Assembly: GCA_905210855.1 (NCBI GenBank)
Contig: CAJLYL010000087.1
Location: 1 to 6,190, forward strand
Length of the DNA stretch: 6,190 bases
DNA from: an uncultured Clostridia bacterium
GTDB lineage: Bacteria; Bacillota; Clostridia; UMGS1810
Direction: 5' to 3'
Positions 1-6,151 of the stretch are shown piece by piece. The notes beneath the pieces were generated by a model. It saw nothing but the letters and a program-made list of their open reading frames with translations. It was not told the DNA's origin and ran no database searches. Made by a program: the position numbers and the translations under genes. The stretch's first letter is position 1, and each line of letters opens with the position of its first letter.

Positions 1-100
1 GCTGCGTGCCGAGCAGATACACAACATATGCATGAGCCAAAGAACAAATTGCGCAGAGGCGAGGAGGTGCATATTGTATTTTGAGTGTGGCGAAAGCATT

Positions 101-202
101 CCGTCAAAGGATGTGTATGTATTTTTTATTCTTAGGCGGCGAGTTCAGCGCTACCGCACTGCTGTCCGAGACGCCAAGAATAAAAAATACATACACAGAC
201 GG
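101..202. repeat. Long inverted repeat (MITE-like or transcript-end hairpin)
   Basis: Bases 112-133 and 176-197 are perfect reverse complements over 22 bp; the AT-rich arms include a run of six T or A. The symmetry continues outward as CCGTC (101-105) with GACGG (198-202), leaving six unpaired bases (106-111). It also continues inward: after a single unpaired A134, 135-138 (GGCG) pair with 172-175 (CGCC), and several further positions up to CAGC (146-149) and GCTG (161-164) still pair in the same register. The whole looks like a roughly 100-bp palindrome with a partly decayed centre. It lies about 60 bases past the HD gene stop. I see no target-site duplication and no coding. Either a miniature mobile element remnant or a bidirectional transcript-end structure would fit. 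Confidence 0.7.
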
Positions 203-217
203 CACAAGTCTTTGTGC
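202..217. repeat. Small hairpin after the HD gene
   Basis: GCACAA (202-207) pairs with TTGTGC (212-217) around a 4-base loop (GTCT). It abuts the long inverted repeat on its HD-gene side. No T-run follows directly on the minus strand, so it is a weak terminator candidate at best. Confidence 0.35.
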
Positions 218-261
218 GTGTGCAAATCAAAATATAATATATACCACCGAGCCGATAAAAA

Positions 262-834
262 TTATTCATTCTCCAGAAAATACGTTGCCTCCATATCCGC
301 CGTGGAGAGGGCAAAGGCAAGAGGGTACATCTCAAACGCCCTGCCGACGTTATTTTTTTCTTCATTGCCGGAAAAGCCCATATGATACCTGATGGCAAAC
401 GCCTCCTCACGCGAAAGGCGCATAAATCCGTTGATTATGTACACAGATTTTTCGCCGTGACCGTAAGGCATGGAATCCTCATAATTGTAGGTGGGCACCT
501 GCTTCCACACGCCGTTTTCCTTAACGTTGCGCACACCGGGTTTGTAGCAGTCTATCTTGCACACATCATGCAGCAGCGACACCGTGGCAAGGGTGTCGTC
601 CGAACAGGTGAGCCCGTAAGTCTCGCTTACCCTTTGACGCGACATATAATCGCTCATGCAGTAGTAAACATTCAGACTGTGCTGCGCCAGCCCACCCTCA
701 TAGGCGCTGTGGTAGCGCGCGCTTGCCGGCGCGGTGAAAAAATCGCTGCGGCACAGGTAATCGAGCATTTTGTCGCTGCCCTCACGGGTGATATTGTTAT
801 TAAAAATTTCTATAAATTCATCTTTTACAGACAT
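262..834 (-). CDS. HD-domain phosphohydrolase
   Basis: A 190-residue soluble protein with a complete HD metal-binding signature: His52 (GGLAQHS), His89-Asp90 (LLHDVCK), His126 (GHGEKS), His151 (RYHMG) and Asp180 (STADMEA). HD proteins are metal-dependent phosphohydrolases acting on nucleotides, cyclic nucleotides or RNA ends. The AYEGGLAQHSL and LLHD..K pattern recalls the HD domain of YhaM-type 3'-5' exoribonucleases and small phage-like HD hydrolases, but the N-terminal OB-fold of YhaM is absent, so the substrate cannot be named. No signal peptide or membrane segment is seen. The ATG at 834 follows GAGG (848-845) by ten bases and begins two bases after the TAA of the beta-helix remnant, suggesting former translational coupling. 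It is the last gene of the cluster and looks intact. The domain call is strong, the function open. Confidence 0.8.
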   Translation of the reverse strand: MSVKDEFIEIFNNNITREGSDKMLDYLCRSDFFTAPASARYHSAYEGGLAQHSLNVYYCMSDYMSRQRVSETYGLTCSDDTLATVSLLHDVCKIDCYKPGVRNVKENGVWKQVPTYNYEDSMPYGHGEKSVYIINGFMRLSREEAFAIRYHMGFSGNEEKNNVGRAFEMYPLAFALSTADMEATYFLENE

Positions 835-844
835 AATTATTTTT

Positions 845-848
845 CCTC
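845..848 (-). promoter_or_regulatory. Ribosome binding site of the HD gene
   Basis: GAGG on the minus strand, ten bases before ATG 834 and inside the last codons of the beta-helix remnant. The spacing is slightly long but usable. It may explain why the 3' end of the dead gene has been kept. Confidence 0.55.
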
Positions 849-1039
849 TTTCACGGGTTCAAAATTCACATTGACGCAGTTTTTGAACATTTCGTCCTTA
901 GCCGGTTTATCCGCCGGATGTGACGGCAGTGACTCGTCGCGCAAGAACACATTGTTTTTTATTTCAACCCCATCACATTCGTTGAGCGCAAAAATACGTT
1001 TCTCGTGCATACGGCATACGCGTGTGGTTCTCTGTCACA

Positions 1040-1075
1040 TGATTTTCGCGCAGATTTTCCGGCAGATTTTCGTTT
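1040..1075. repeat. 12-bp tandem repeat, three units
   Basis: Plus-strand units are TGATTTTCGCGC (1040-1051), AGATTTTCCGGC (1052-1063) and AGATTTTCGTTT (1064-1075), all sharing GATTTTC. In the minus-strand frame that looks coding here they give a repeated four-residue pattern, ENLP-ENLR-ENHV. This is probably a local slippage duplication inside the pseudogene. Confidence 0.55.
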
Positions 1076-1349
1076 GTTTCCGGAATGATGTTTTTCTCCG
1101 ACATAAACTGCGCCGATTTCACCGTGGCATATGCATGAGAGAAAATTCTATCGGTTTGAGATTGTAGTCGTTGTTTGAAACATATTATTCCTTTGTAAAC
1201 GCCGCGTCGGGGCGAAAATGAAGCTCGCCGCAGCCAAGGTGAAGCGTGTCTCCGTCGGAGCAGGCGCATAGTGCCTCAAATATTGCAAGGGTCATGTCGT
1301 CCGATGTGGATAAGTGTTCGAATTTTTCAAGATAAATGTTCATAAAGTT

Positions 1350-1354
1350 ACCTC
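1350..1354 (-). promoter_or_regulatory. Ribosome binding site of the beta-helix remnant
   Basis: GAGGT on the minus strand, six bases before ATG 1343, in the 19-bp gap behind the gyrA stop. Its survival suggests the gene was once translated from the gyrase transcript, and that the 52-codon leading piece may still be. Confidence 0.6.
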
Positions 1355-1362
1355 GTTTGGGT

Positions 1363-3852
1363 TTATTGGTTTTCTTCCGTACTTTCTTCTTTTTCCTCTT
1401 TTTCTTCTTCCTTAGCGGTCTTTTCTATCGACTTAATCTTAACTCCCTCGTCAAGTTTCATAACTCTCACGCCCTGGGTCACTCTGCCGAACTCGCTTAT
1501 CTCGGCAACATCCGTCCTGATGACAACTCCCTCGGTGGTGATAATCATGATGTCGTTGTCGTTTGTGACAATACTCATGCCGGCGATAAGACCCGTTTTA
1601 TCGGTAATCTTGTAGCCGGTTACTCCCTTGCCGCCGCGGAACTGAATCTTAAATTCCGATACGGGGGTCTTTTTGCCGAAGCCGTTTTCCGTAATGGTGA
1701 GCAACACAGCCTCGTCGTCGCAGACGCTTGCGCCGATGACATAGTCTTCATCTTTCATTCTGATGCCCGTAACGCCCGTTGCACCTCTGCCCATAGGGCG
1801 GACGTCCGTCTCGGCAAAGCGGATGCACATACCGTTCTTTGTGCCGATGATAATTGACTGCGAGCCGTCCGTCAGGTTGACGCTGATAAGCTCGTCGTCA
1901 TCGCGCAGTCCTATGGCAATAAGTCCGCCCTTGCGGTTGGAAGCATAGTCGGTAAGCGCGGTTTTCTTTACAAATCCCCGCTTTGTAACCATGGTGAGGT
2001 ACTTGCCCTCCTCAAACTCGCGCATTGGTATCATGGCGGTGACGTGCTCGTCCTTCTCCAGCGGAAGTATATTCACAATCGCCGTACCTTTTGCTGTTCG
2101 GCTCGATTCGGCAATTCTGTATGCCTTTATCTTGTACATTCTGCCCAGGTTGGTGAAGAACAGCAGATAATCGTGCGACGAAGCGACGATGAGATCCTCA
2201 ACAAAATCCTCCTCCCTGGTGGAGAGACCCGAAACGCCTCTGCCGCCGCGGTGCTGGCTCTTGTAGGTGTTCGCCGGAATACGCTTGATGTAGCCGAAAT
2301 GGGTCATGGTGATGACGCAATCCTCTTCCTCTATGAGATCCTCGTAGTCAACATCGTCCACAGCCGCCTCTATGGCGGTGCGCCTGTCGTCGCCGTATTT
2401 TTCGGCAATGGCGGCAAGCTCGGTTTTTATCTGACCCAGAAGTTTTGCTTCATCGCTGAGCAGCTCGCGGTAGAACTCCGATTTTTCCTTGAGGTCGGCA
2501 TACTCCAATTCTATCTTCTCTCCGTTGAGGCGCTGCAGCTGTGCAAGCCTCATGTCAAGTACGCTCTGCGCCTGAATTTCCGAGAAACCGAAGCGCGCCA
2601 TCAATTTTTCCTTGGCGTCGTCATACGAATTGCGGATTATGGATATAACCTCGTCTATGTTGTCTATTGCTATGCGCAAGCCTTCCAAAATGTGCATTCT
2701 GGCAAGCGCCTTGTCCAAATCGAACTGGGTGCGCCTGCGCACAATCTCCTCCTGGAAGTCTATAAAGTGCGCAAGAATGTCCTTTAGCCCCATAACTTTC
2801 GGCTTGCCGTCAACAATGGCAAGCATATTTATGGAAAAGCTGTCCTGCATTCTGGTGAATTTGAACAGATGATTGAGCACAATCTGCGGATTTGCGTCGC
2901 GCTTTAATTCAATCTTTATCTGCATACCGTTTCTGTCGGAGGAGAGGTCCTTGATTGCGGATATTCCCTCTATCTTCTTGTCCTTGACAAGCTCAGCAAT
3001 GGATTCCACAAGCACCTTTTTGTTCACCTGATACGGAATCTCTGTTACGTTTATGTAGTATCTGTCGTTTTTGTCCTCGACTATCTCCGCCTTGGCGCGC
3101 ACGATAACCCTGCCGCGGCCCGTGTTATAGGCGCTGCGTATGCCGCTTTTGCCCATGATGATGCCGCTGGTGGGAAAGTCGGGGCCATTTATGTGCTCCA
3201 TAAGCTCCTCAACCGTGATGTACGGGTTGTCTATCTGCGCTATGATGCCGTCTATAACCTCGCGCAGATTGTGCGGAGGTATGTTGGTCGCCATGCCGAC
3301 TGCGATACCCGAGCAGCCGTTTACAAGCAAAGTCGGTATTCTGGTCGGCAATACAACCGGTTCTACCCTTTTTTCATCAAAGTTGGGTATAAAGTCAACC
3401 GTGTTTTTGTCGATATCGGCAAGCAGCTCGTTGGAGATTTTGCTCATTCTCGCCTCGGTGTATCGGTAAGCAGCCGGTGGGTCGCCGTCCACTGAGCCGA
3501 AGTTTCCGTGACCGTCTATGAGCGGATATCTGAGTGAAAAGCTCTGCGCCATGCGGACGAGGGCGTCGTATGCGGACGCGTCGCCGTGGGGGTGATATCT
3601 ACCGATAACGTTACCTACCGTGGTTGCGGATTTGAAGAAAGGTTTGTCCGCGGTGAGGTGCTCCTCATACATGGAGTATAGAATTCTCCTGTGGACGGGT
3701 TTGAGTCCGTCGCGCACATCGGGCAGCGCACGGCTGATGATTACCGACATGGCATAGTCGATAAACGCCTCCTTCATGCGCTTTTTAATATCAACATTTA
3801 TAATTGTCTGATTTTCAAGATGTTTTTCAAAATCACTTCTGTTATTTTCCAT
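1363..3852 (-). CDS. gyrA: DNA gyrase subunit A
   Basis: Breakage-reunion and DNA-wrapping subunit of gyrase, 829 aa from the chosen start. The N-terminal winged-helix/tower region (about 1-495) carries the catalytic Tyr131 in YRYTEARM and the quinolone-determining segment HPHGDASAYDALVRMAQ (87-103). The C-terminal beta-pinwheel (about 505-810) carries the GyrA box QHRGGRG (533-539), which separates gyrase from topoisomerase IV ParC. A second box-like motif, QFRGGKG, lies at 737-743. The protein ends in a Glu/Lys-rich tail (811-829). The frame is open further upstream, to GTG at 3870 and ATG at 3867 (overlapping the gyrB stop as TGATG), but only ATG 3852 has a good ribosome site (GAGG at 3863-3860, seven bases away), so it is preferred. 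Position 92, equivalent to E. coli Ser83, is Ala, while Asp96 (Asp87) is kept. Probably cotranscribed with gyrB. Confidence 0.97.
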   Translation of the reverse strand: MENNRSDFEKHLENQTIINVDIKKRMKEAFIDYAMSVIISRALPDVRDGLKPVHRRILYSMYEEHLTADKPFFKSATTVGNVIGRYHPHGDASAYDALVRMAQSFSLRYPLIDGHGNFGSVDGDPPAAYRYTEARMSKISNELLADIDKNTVDFIPNFDEKRVEPVVLPTRIPTLLVNGCSGIAVGMATNIPPHNLREVIDGIIAQIDNPYITVEELMEHINGPDFPTSGIIMGKSGIRSAYNTGRGRVIVRAKAEIVEDKNDRYYINVTEIPYQVNKKVLVESIAELVKDKKIEGISAIKDLSSDRNGMQIKIELKRDANPQIVLNHLFKFTRMQDSFSINMLAIVDGKPKVMGLKDILAHFIDFQEEIVRRRTQFDLDKALARMHILEGLRIAIDNIDEVISIIRNSYDDAKEKLMARFGFSEIQAQSVLDMRLAQLQRLNGEKIELEYADLKEKSEFYRELLSDEAKLLGQIKTELAAIAEKYGDDRRTAIEAAVDDVDYEDLIEEEDCVITMTHFGYIKRIPANTYKSQHRGGRGVSGLSTREEDFVEDLIVASSHDYLLFFTNLGRMYKIKAYRIAESSRTAKGTAIVNILPLEKDEHVTAMIPMREFEEGKYLTMVTKRGFVKKTALTDYASNRKGGLIAIGLRDDDELISVNLTDGSQSIIIGTKNGMCIRFAETDVRPMGRGATGVTGIRMKDEDYVIGASVCDDEAVLLTITENGFGKKTPVSEFKIQFRGGKGVTGYKITDKTGLIAGMSIVTNDNDIMIITTEGVVIRTDVAEISEFGRVTQGVRVMKLDEGVKIKSIEKTAKEEEKEEKEESTEENQ

Positions 3853-3859
3853 TAGCTTA

Positions 3860-3863
3860 CCTC
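3860..3863 (-). promoter_or_regulatory. Ribosome binding site deciding the gyrA start
   Basis: GAGG (within AGAGGT) on the minus strand lies just after the gyrB stop and seven bases before ATG 3852. The in-frame GTG 3870 and ATG 3867 lack such a site, which is why the shorter GyrA is annotated. Translational coupling from the gyrB stop remains possible. Confidence 0.7.
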
Positions 3864-3866
3864 TCA

Positions 3867-5771
3867 TCACACATCGAGATTAACGACATACTGCGCGTTT
3901 TCTTCGATGAATTGTTTTCTCGGTTCAACTTCGTCTCCCATGAGTACGGTGAATATCTTGTCTGCGGCAATCGCGTCGTCAAGAGTCACGCGCAGGAGAA
4001 TTCTGTGTTCGGGGTTCATGGTGGTGTCCCAAAGCTCCGTCGGGTCCATCTCACCGAGACCCTTGTAACGGCTGATTTCAACCTTTGCGTTGGGGTCGCC
4101 GTTTTTCAGTTCTTCACTTATGCGATCCCTCTCCTCATCGGAATATGCCACGTGAGATTTTTTGCCGCGCGACAGCTTGTAGAGCGGCGGTTTCGCCAGG
4201 TACACGTGACCCGTCTCTATCAGCTCGCGCATGAAGCGGAAGAAGAATGTCAGCAGCAGCGTCTGAATGTGCGCGCCGTCAACATCGGCATCCGCCATGA
4301 TTATTATCTTGTCATACCTGAGTTTTGTTATGTCAAATTCATCGCCTATGCCTGCGCCGAGGGCTATGATTACCGGCAGGAGCTTTTCGTTGCCGTAAAC
4401 TTTGTCCGCACGGGATTTTTCCACATTGAGCATCTTTCCCCAAAGCGGAAGAATCGCCTGATAGTTGCTGTCTCTGCCGCCCTTTGCCGAGCCGCCCGCG
4501 GAATCTCCCTCGACGATGTATATCTCGGTTTTGGACGCGTCCTTTTCGTGGCAGTCGGTCAGCTTGCCGGGCATTGAGTTGTTCTCAAGCGGAGATTTGC
4601 GCCGCGTAGCCTCGCGCGCTTTTCTCGCCGCCTCGCGCGCCCTGGACGCCATAAGCGATTTTTCTATGATTATCTTTCCTATGGCAGGGTTTTCTTCAAA
4701 GAAATCCGCCAGCTTTTCGTTTATCATTCCGTCAACGAGATTTCGCATCTCTGAGTTGCCGAGCTTTGTTTTGGTCTGACCCTCAAACTGGGGTTCCTCC
4801 AGTTTGACGGATATTACCGCCGTCAGACCCTCTCGCGCGTCCTCGCCGGAGAGTTTTTCGTCGTCTTTAAGAAATTTATATTTCTTTGCGTAGTCGTTTA
4901 TCACCTTTGTAAGCGCGGTTTTAAATCCCGTCTCGTGAGTGCCGCCCTCCGTGGTGGAGATGTTGTTTGCAAAGGAAACTATGGTCTCGGTGTAGCTGTC
5001 GTTCCACTGGAGCGCAACCTCTGCCTCACTGCCATCACGCTTGCCGCTGACATAGATAACATCGTGCAGCACATTTTTGTTCTGATTTATGTAGGTGACA
5101 AAATTCTTTATACCGCCCTCATAGTGAAGTGTTTCTTCCTTGGGTTCGTCAAGTCTCTCGTCGCGCAGATGAATCTTCACGCCGCCGTTAAGAAAAGCTT
5201 GCTCTCTGAGCCTGTGCAGGAGCACATCATAATCATAGATGAGATCCTCAAATATCTCATAATCCGGCTTGAAATGCACCTTTGTGCCGCGCTTGGAGGT
5301 GTCGCCGTTTACGGTGAGCTCGCACATCTTTTTGCCGCGCGCGTATTTTTGATAATAGGAGTGCTCGCCGTCATATACCTCCACCTCAAGGCTCTCGCTG
5401 AGTGCGTTTACGACAGAAGCGCCGACGCCGTGCAGACCGCCGGACACCTTGTATCCGCCTCCGCCGAATTTTCCGCCGGCGTGCAGCACCGTGAACACGA
5501 CCTCGACAGCCGGTATGCCCATTTTAGGATGTATGCCGACAGGTATTCCTCTGCCGTCATCTTCAACGGTTATGGAGTTGTCTTTGTTTATGGTGACCTT
5601 TATCAAGTCGCAAAAGCCTGCAAGCGCCTCATCGATACTGTTGTCCACAATTTCATATACAAGGTGGTGCAGACCCTTTGAAGTAGTGGAGCCGATATAC
5701 ATACCCGGTCTCTTGCGCACCGCTTCAAGCCCCTCCAGAACCTGAATTTGATTTTCATCGTAATTACTCAT
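3867..5771 (-). CDS. gyrB: DNA gyrase subunit B
   Basis: ATPase subunit of DNA gyrase (type IIA topoisomerase, A2B2), which drives negative supercoiling in the cytoplasm. Domains: GHKL ATPase at about residues 1-220, with catalytic Glu40 and Mg-binding Asn44 in YEIVDNSIDEAL, DDGRGIP (71-77) and the lid loop GGLHGVG (111-117); transducer at about 220-390, with QTKTKLGN (332-339, ATP-contacting Gln332 and Lys334); Toprim at about 415-530, with EGDSAGGSAKGG (421-432, Glu421) and DADVDGAH (494-501, Asp496 and Asp498); and a C-terminal tail with RYKGLGEM (568-575). At 634 aa it is full length for the short Gram-positive type. The ATG at 5771 has AAGGG (5784-5780) eight bases upstream. Odd points: Tyr140 replaces the coumarin-contacting Arg136 of E. 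coli, and Trp444 occupies the Lys447 position (PLWGKMLNVEK). The TGA stop is 14 bp before the gyrA start. ParE is the main alternative, but pairing with a gyrA that has a GyrA box makes GyrB nearly certain. Confidence 0.97.
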   Translation of the reverse strand: MSNYDENQIQVLEGLEAVRKRPGMYIGSTTSKGLHHLVYEIVDNSIDEALAGFCDLIKVTINKDNSITVEDDGRGIPVGIHPKMGIPAVEVVFTVLHAGGKFGGGGYKVSGGLHGVGASVVNALSESLEVEVYDGEHSYYQKYARGKKMCELTVNGDTSKRGTKVHFKPDYEIFEDLIYDYDVLLHRLREQAFLNGGVKIHLRDERLDEPKEETLHYEGGIKNFVTYINQNKNVLHDVIYVSGKRDGSEAEVALQWNDSYTETIVSFANNISTTEGGTHETGFKTALTKVINDYAKKYKFLKDDEKLSGEDAREGLTAVISVKLEEPQFEGQTKTKLGNSEMRNLVDGMINEKLADFFEENPAIGKIIIEKSLMASRAREAARKAREATRRKSPLENNSMPGKLTDCHEKDASKTEIYIVEGDSAGGSAKGGRDSNYQAILPLWGKMLNVEKSRADKVYGNEKLLPVIIALGAGIGDEFDITKLRYDKIIIMADADVDGAHIQTLLLTFFFRFMRELIETGHVYLAKPPLYKLSRGKKSHVAYSDEERDRISEELKNGDPNAKVEISRYKGLGEMDPTELWDTTMNPEHRILLRVTLDDAIAADKIFTVLMGDEVEPRKQFIEENAQYVVNLDV

Positions 5772-5807
5772 TTTATCATCCCTTCTTTAAGCACATGGCT
5801 GTGTTGA

Positions 5808-6065
5808 TTAATTTCTTTTCATTCTTTTCATCAGAGTTGCCGACGATATGGGCGATATATACACACGTCTTGTGCCCTGCAAATCAACTGTTATAACATA
5901 CGATTTCGGCAAATCGGCGTCGCTGATGTTTATTACTTCTTTTCTTTTTTCCGCCAGAGAAAGATATTCTTTGGTTATCTTGGAGACAGACGTTGTCTCG
6001 AGATCCATCACGGCGGTTATGTTTTTTTCGTTGACGGATATATCTCCGCCGAGGTGCAGAAACAT
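5808..6065 (-). CDS. remB: RemB-like DUF370 protein (YaaB family)
   Basis: Small 85-residue protein of the DUF370 family, whose B. subtilis member RemB (YaaB) is linked to control of extracellular-matrix genes; its paralogue RemA is a DNA-binding regulator. Seen here: an N-terminus MFLHLGGD resembling the family's M-[YF]-[IL]-HLG start, a central LPKSYVIT segment (residues 52-59) and a C-terminal YISPISSATLMKR motif (69-81), which matches the IYYSPLSSSTLKKR-type ending I recall for YaaB. Length is normal for the family (about 80-90 aa). The start is supported by AGGAG at 6078-6074, eight bases upstream. It lies 36 bp ahead of gyrB on the same strand, as in B. subtilis, where recF precedes it; no recF coding is visible upstream here. 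It is probably cotranscribed with gyrase. The family assignment is firm, but a matrix-control role in this organism is only inferred. Confidence 0.87.
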   Translation of the reverse strand: MFLHLGGDISVNEKNITAVMDLETTSVSKITKEYLSLAEKRKEVINISDADLPKSYVITVDLQGTRRVYISPISSATLMKRMKRN

Positions 6066-6073
6066 GGGAACAG

Positions 6074-6078
6074 CTCCT
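6074..6078 (-). promoter_or_regulatory. Ribosome binding site of remB
   Basis: AGGAG on the minus strand, eight bases before the ATG at 6065. It is a near-consensus Shine-Dalgarno sequence and fixes the remB start. Confidence 0.8.
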
Positions 6079-6129
6079 TTTGTAAGCTTAACGATACATT
6101 GTTAATTTATGCGTAACATTGGTTTGCTC

Positions 6130-6151
6130 GGGTAGATGTGGGCATCGACCC
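6130..6151. repeat. REP-like hairpin upstream of remB
   Basis: Bases 6130-6138 (GGGTAGATG) pair with 6143-6151 (CATCGACCC) in eight of nine positions around a 4-base loop (TGGG). The single mismatch is A6134 opposite G6147. No T-run follows on either strand, so it is not a standard intrinsic terminator. About 30 bases further on, the window ends in GCGATGGGCA, which reuses the GATG/GGGCA words of this hairpin and may be the first arm of a second unit. The hairpin itself is seen directly; membership of a dispersed intergenic palindrome family is inferred from its look. Confidence 0.5.

Larger units (their letters stand above)
837..1343 (-). pseudogene. Decayed right-handed beta-helix repeat protein gene
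   Basis: Remnant of a gene just behind gyrA. It begins with ATG at 1343 after a good site (GAGGT, 1354-1350) and encodes MNIYLEKFEHLSTSDDMTLA and onward, with a GDTLHLGCGELHFRPDAAF segment. This matches my recollection of the N-terminal strands of parallel beta-helix (pectate-lyase-like, GH110-related) proteins (GDTL.FP.G.YHFYPE-type). A TAA at 1187-1185 stops it after 52 codons; in the same frame the homology continues as YVSNNDYNLKPIEFSL. A second in-frame stop (TGA 1121-1119) follows. A coding-like stretch then appears in another frame (QFMSEKNIIPETNENLPENL, about 1110-1050), and the original frame resumes at about 1010 with HEKRIFALNECDGVEIKNNV and ends NVNFEPVKEEK with TAA at 839-837. 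Intact relatives are usually several hundred residues, so most of the middle is missing. The family call is by eye. Both ends sharing one frame, and the intact flanks, argue for decay in place. A 52-aa peptide could still be made. Confidence 0.6.

Noticed and set aside
25..36. CATATGCATGAG repeated exactly at 1128-1139
   Set aside because: Same reason: a 12-base match is at chance level here, and the flanks do not agree.
51..62. GCGCAGAGGCGA repeated exactly at 6173-6184
   Set aside because: A 12-base match is expected about once by chance in a window of this size, so it cannot be claimed as paired element ends without more copies.
202..217. Hairpin as a rho-independent terminator of the HD gene
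   Set aside because: Only six pairs and no following T-run on the minus strand; kept only as a small hairpin.
32..385. 117-codon plus-strand frame at the window start
   Set aside because: Runs through the long inverted repeat and into the antisense of the HD gene; no ribosome site or resemblance to known proteins.
382..1167. Plus-strand open frame (261 codons) across the HD gene and the pseudogene
   Set aside because: The minus-strand HD protein with all metal ligands explains the conserved sequence; the plus frame shows no family features.
973..1269. 98-codon minus-strand frame behind gyrA as a stand-alone gene
   Set aside because: Its first third is out of frame with the beta-helix homology and has no ribosome site; only its later part is coding-like, and that belongs to the decayed gene.
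1336..1857. Plus-strand frame starting with a Phe-rich, signal-like segment
   Set aside because: The Phe run is the antisense of the Glu/Lys-rich GyrA tail, not a real membrane segment.
2044..2787. Long plus-strand open frame (247 codons) opposite gyrA
   Set aside because: Lies wholly antisense to the conserved GyrA coding sequence; no family resemblance and no ribosome site. A codon-usage shadow.
3804..4577. Plus-strand open frame (257 codons) opposite gyrB
   Set aside because: Antisense to conserved GyrB; low-complexity, no recognisable domain.
4935..5681. Plus-strand open frame (248 codons) opposite the GyrB ATPase domain
   Set aside because: Antisense shadow of a highly conserved region; no independent support.
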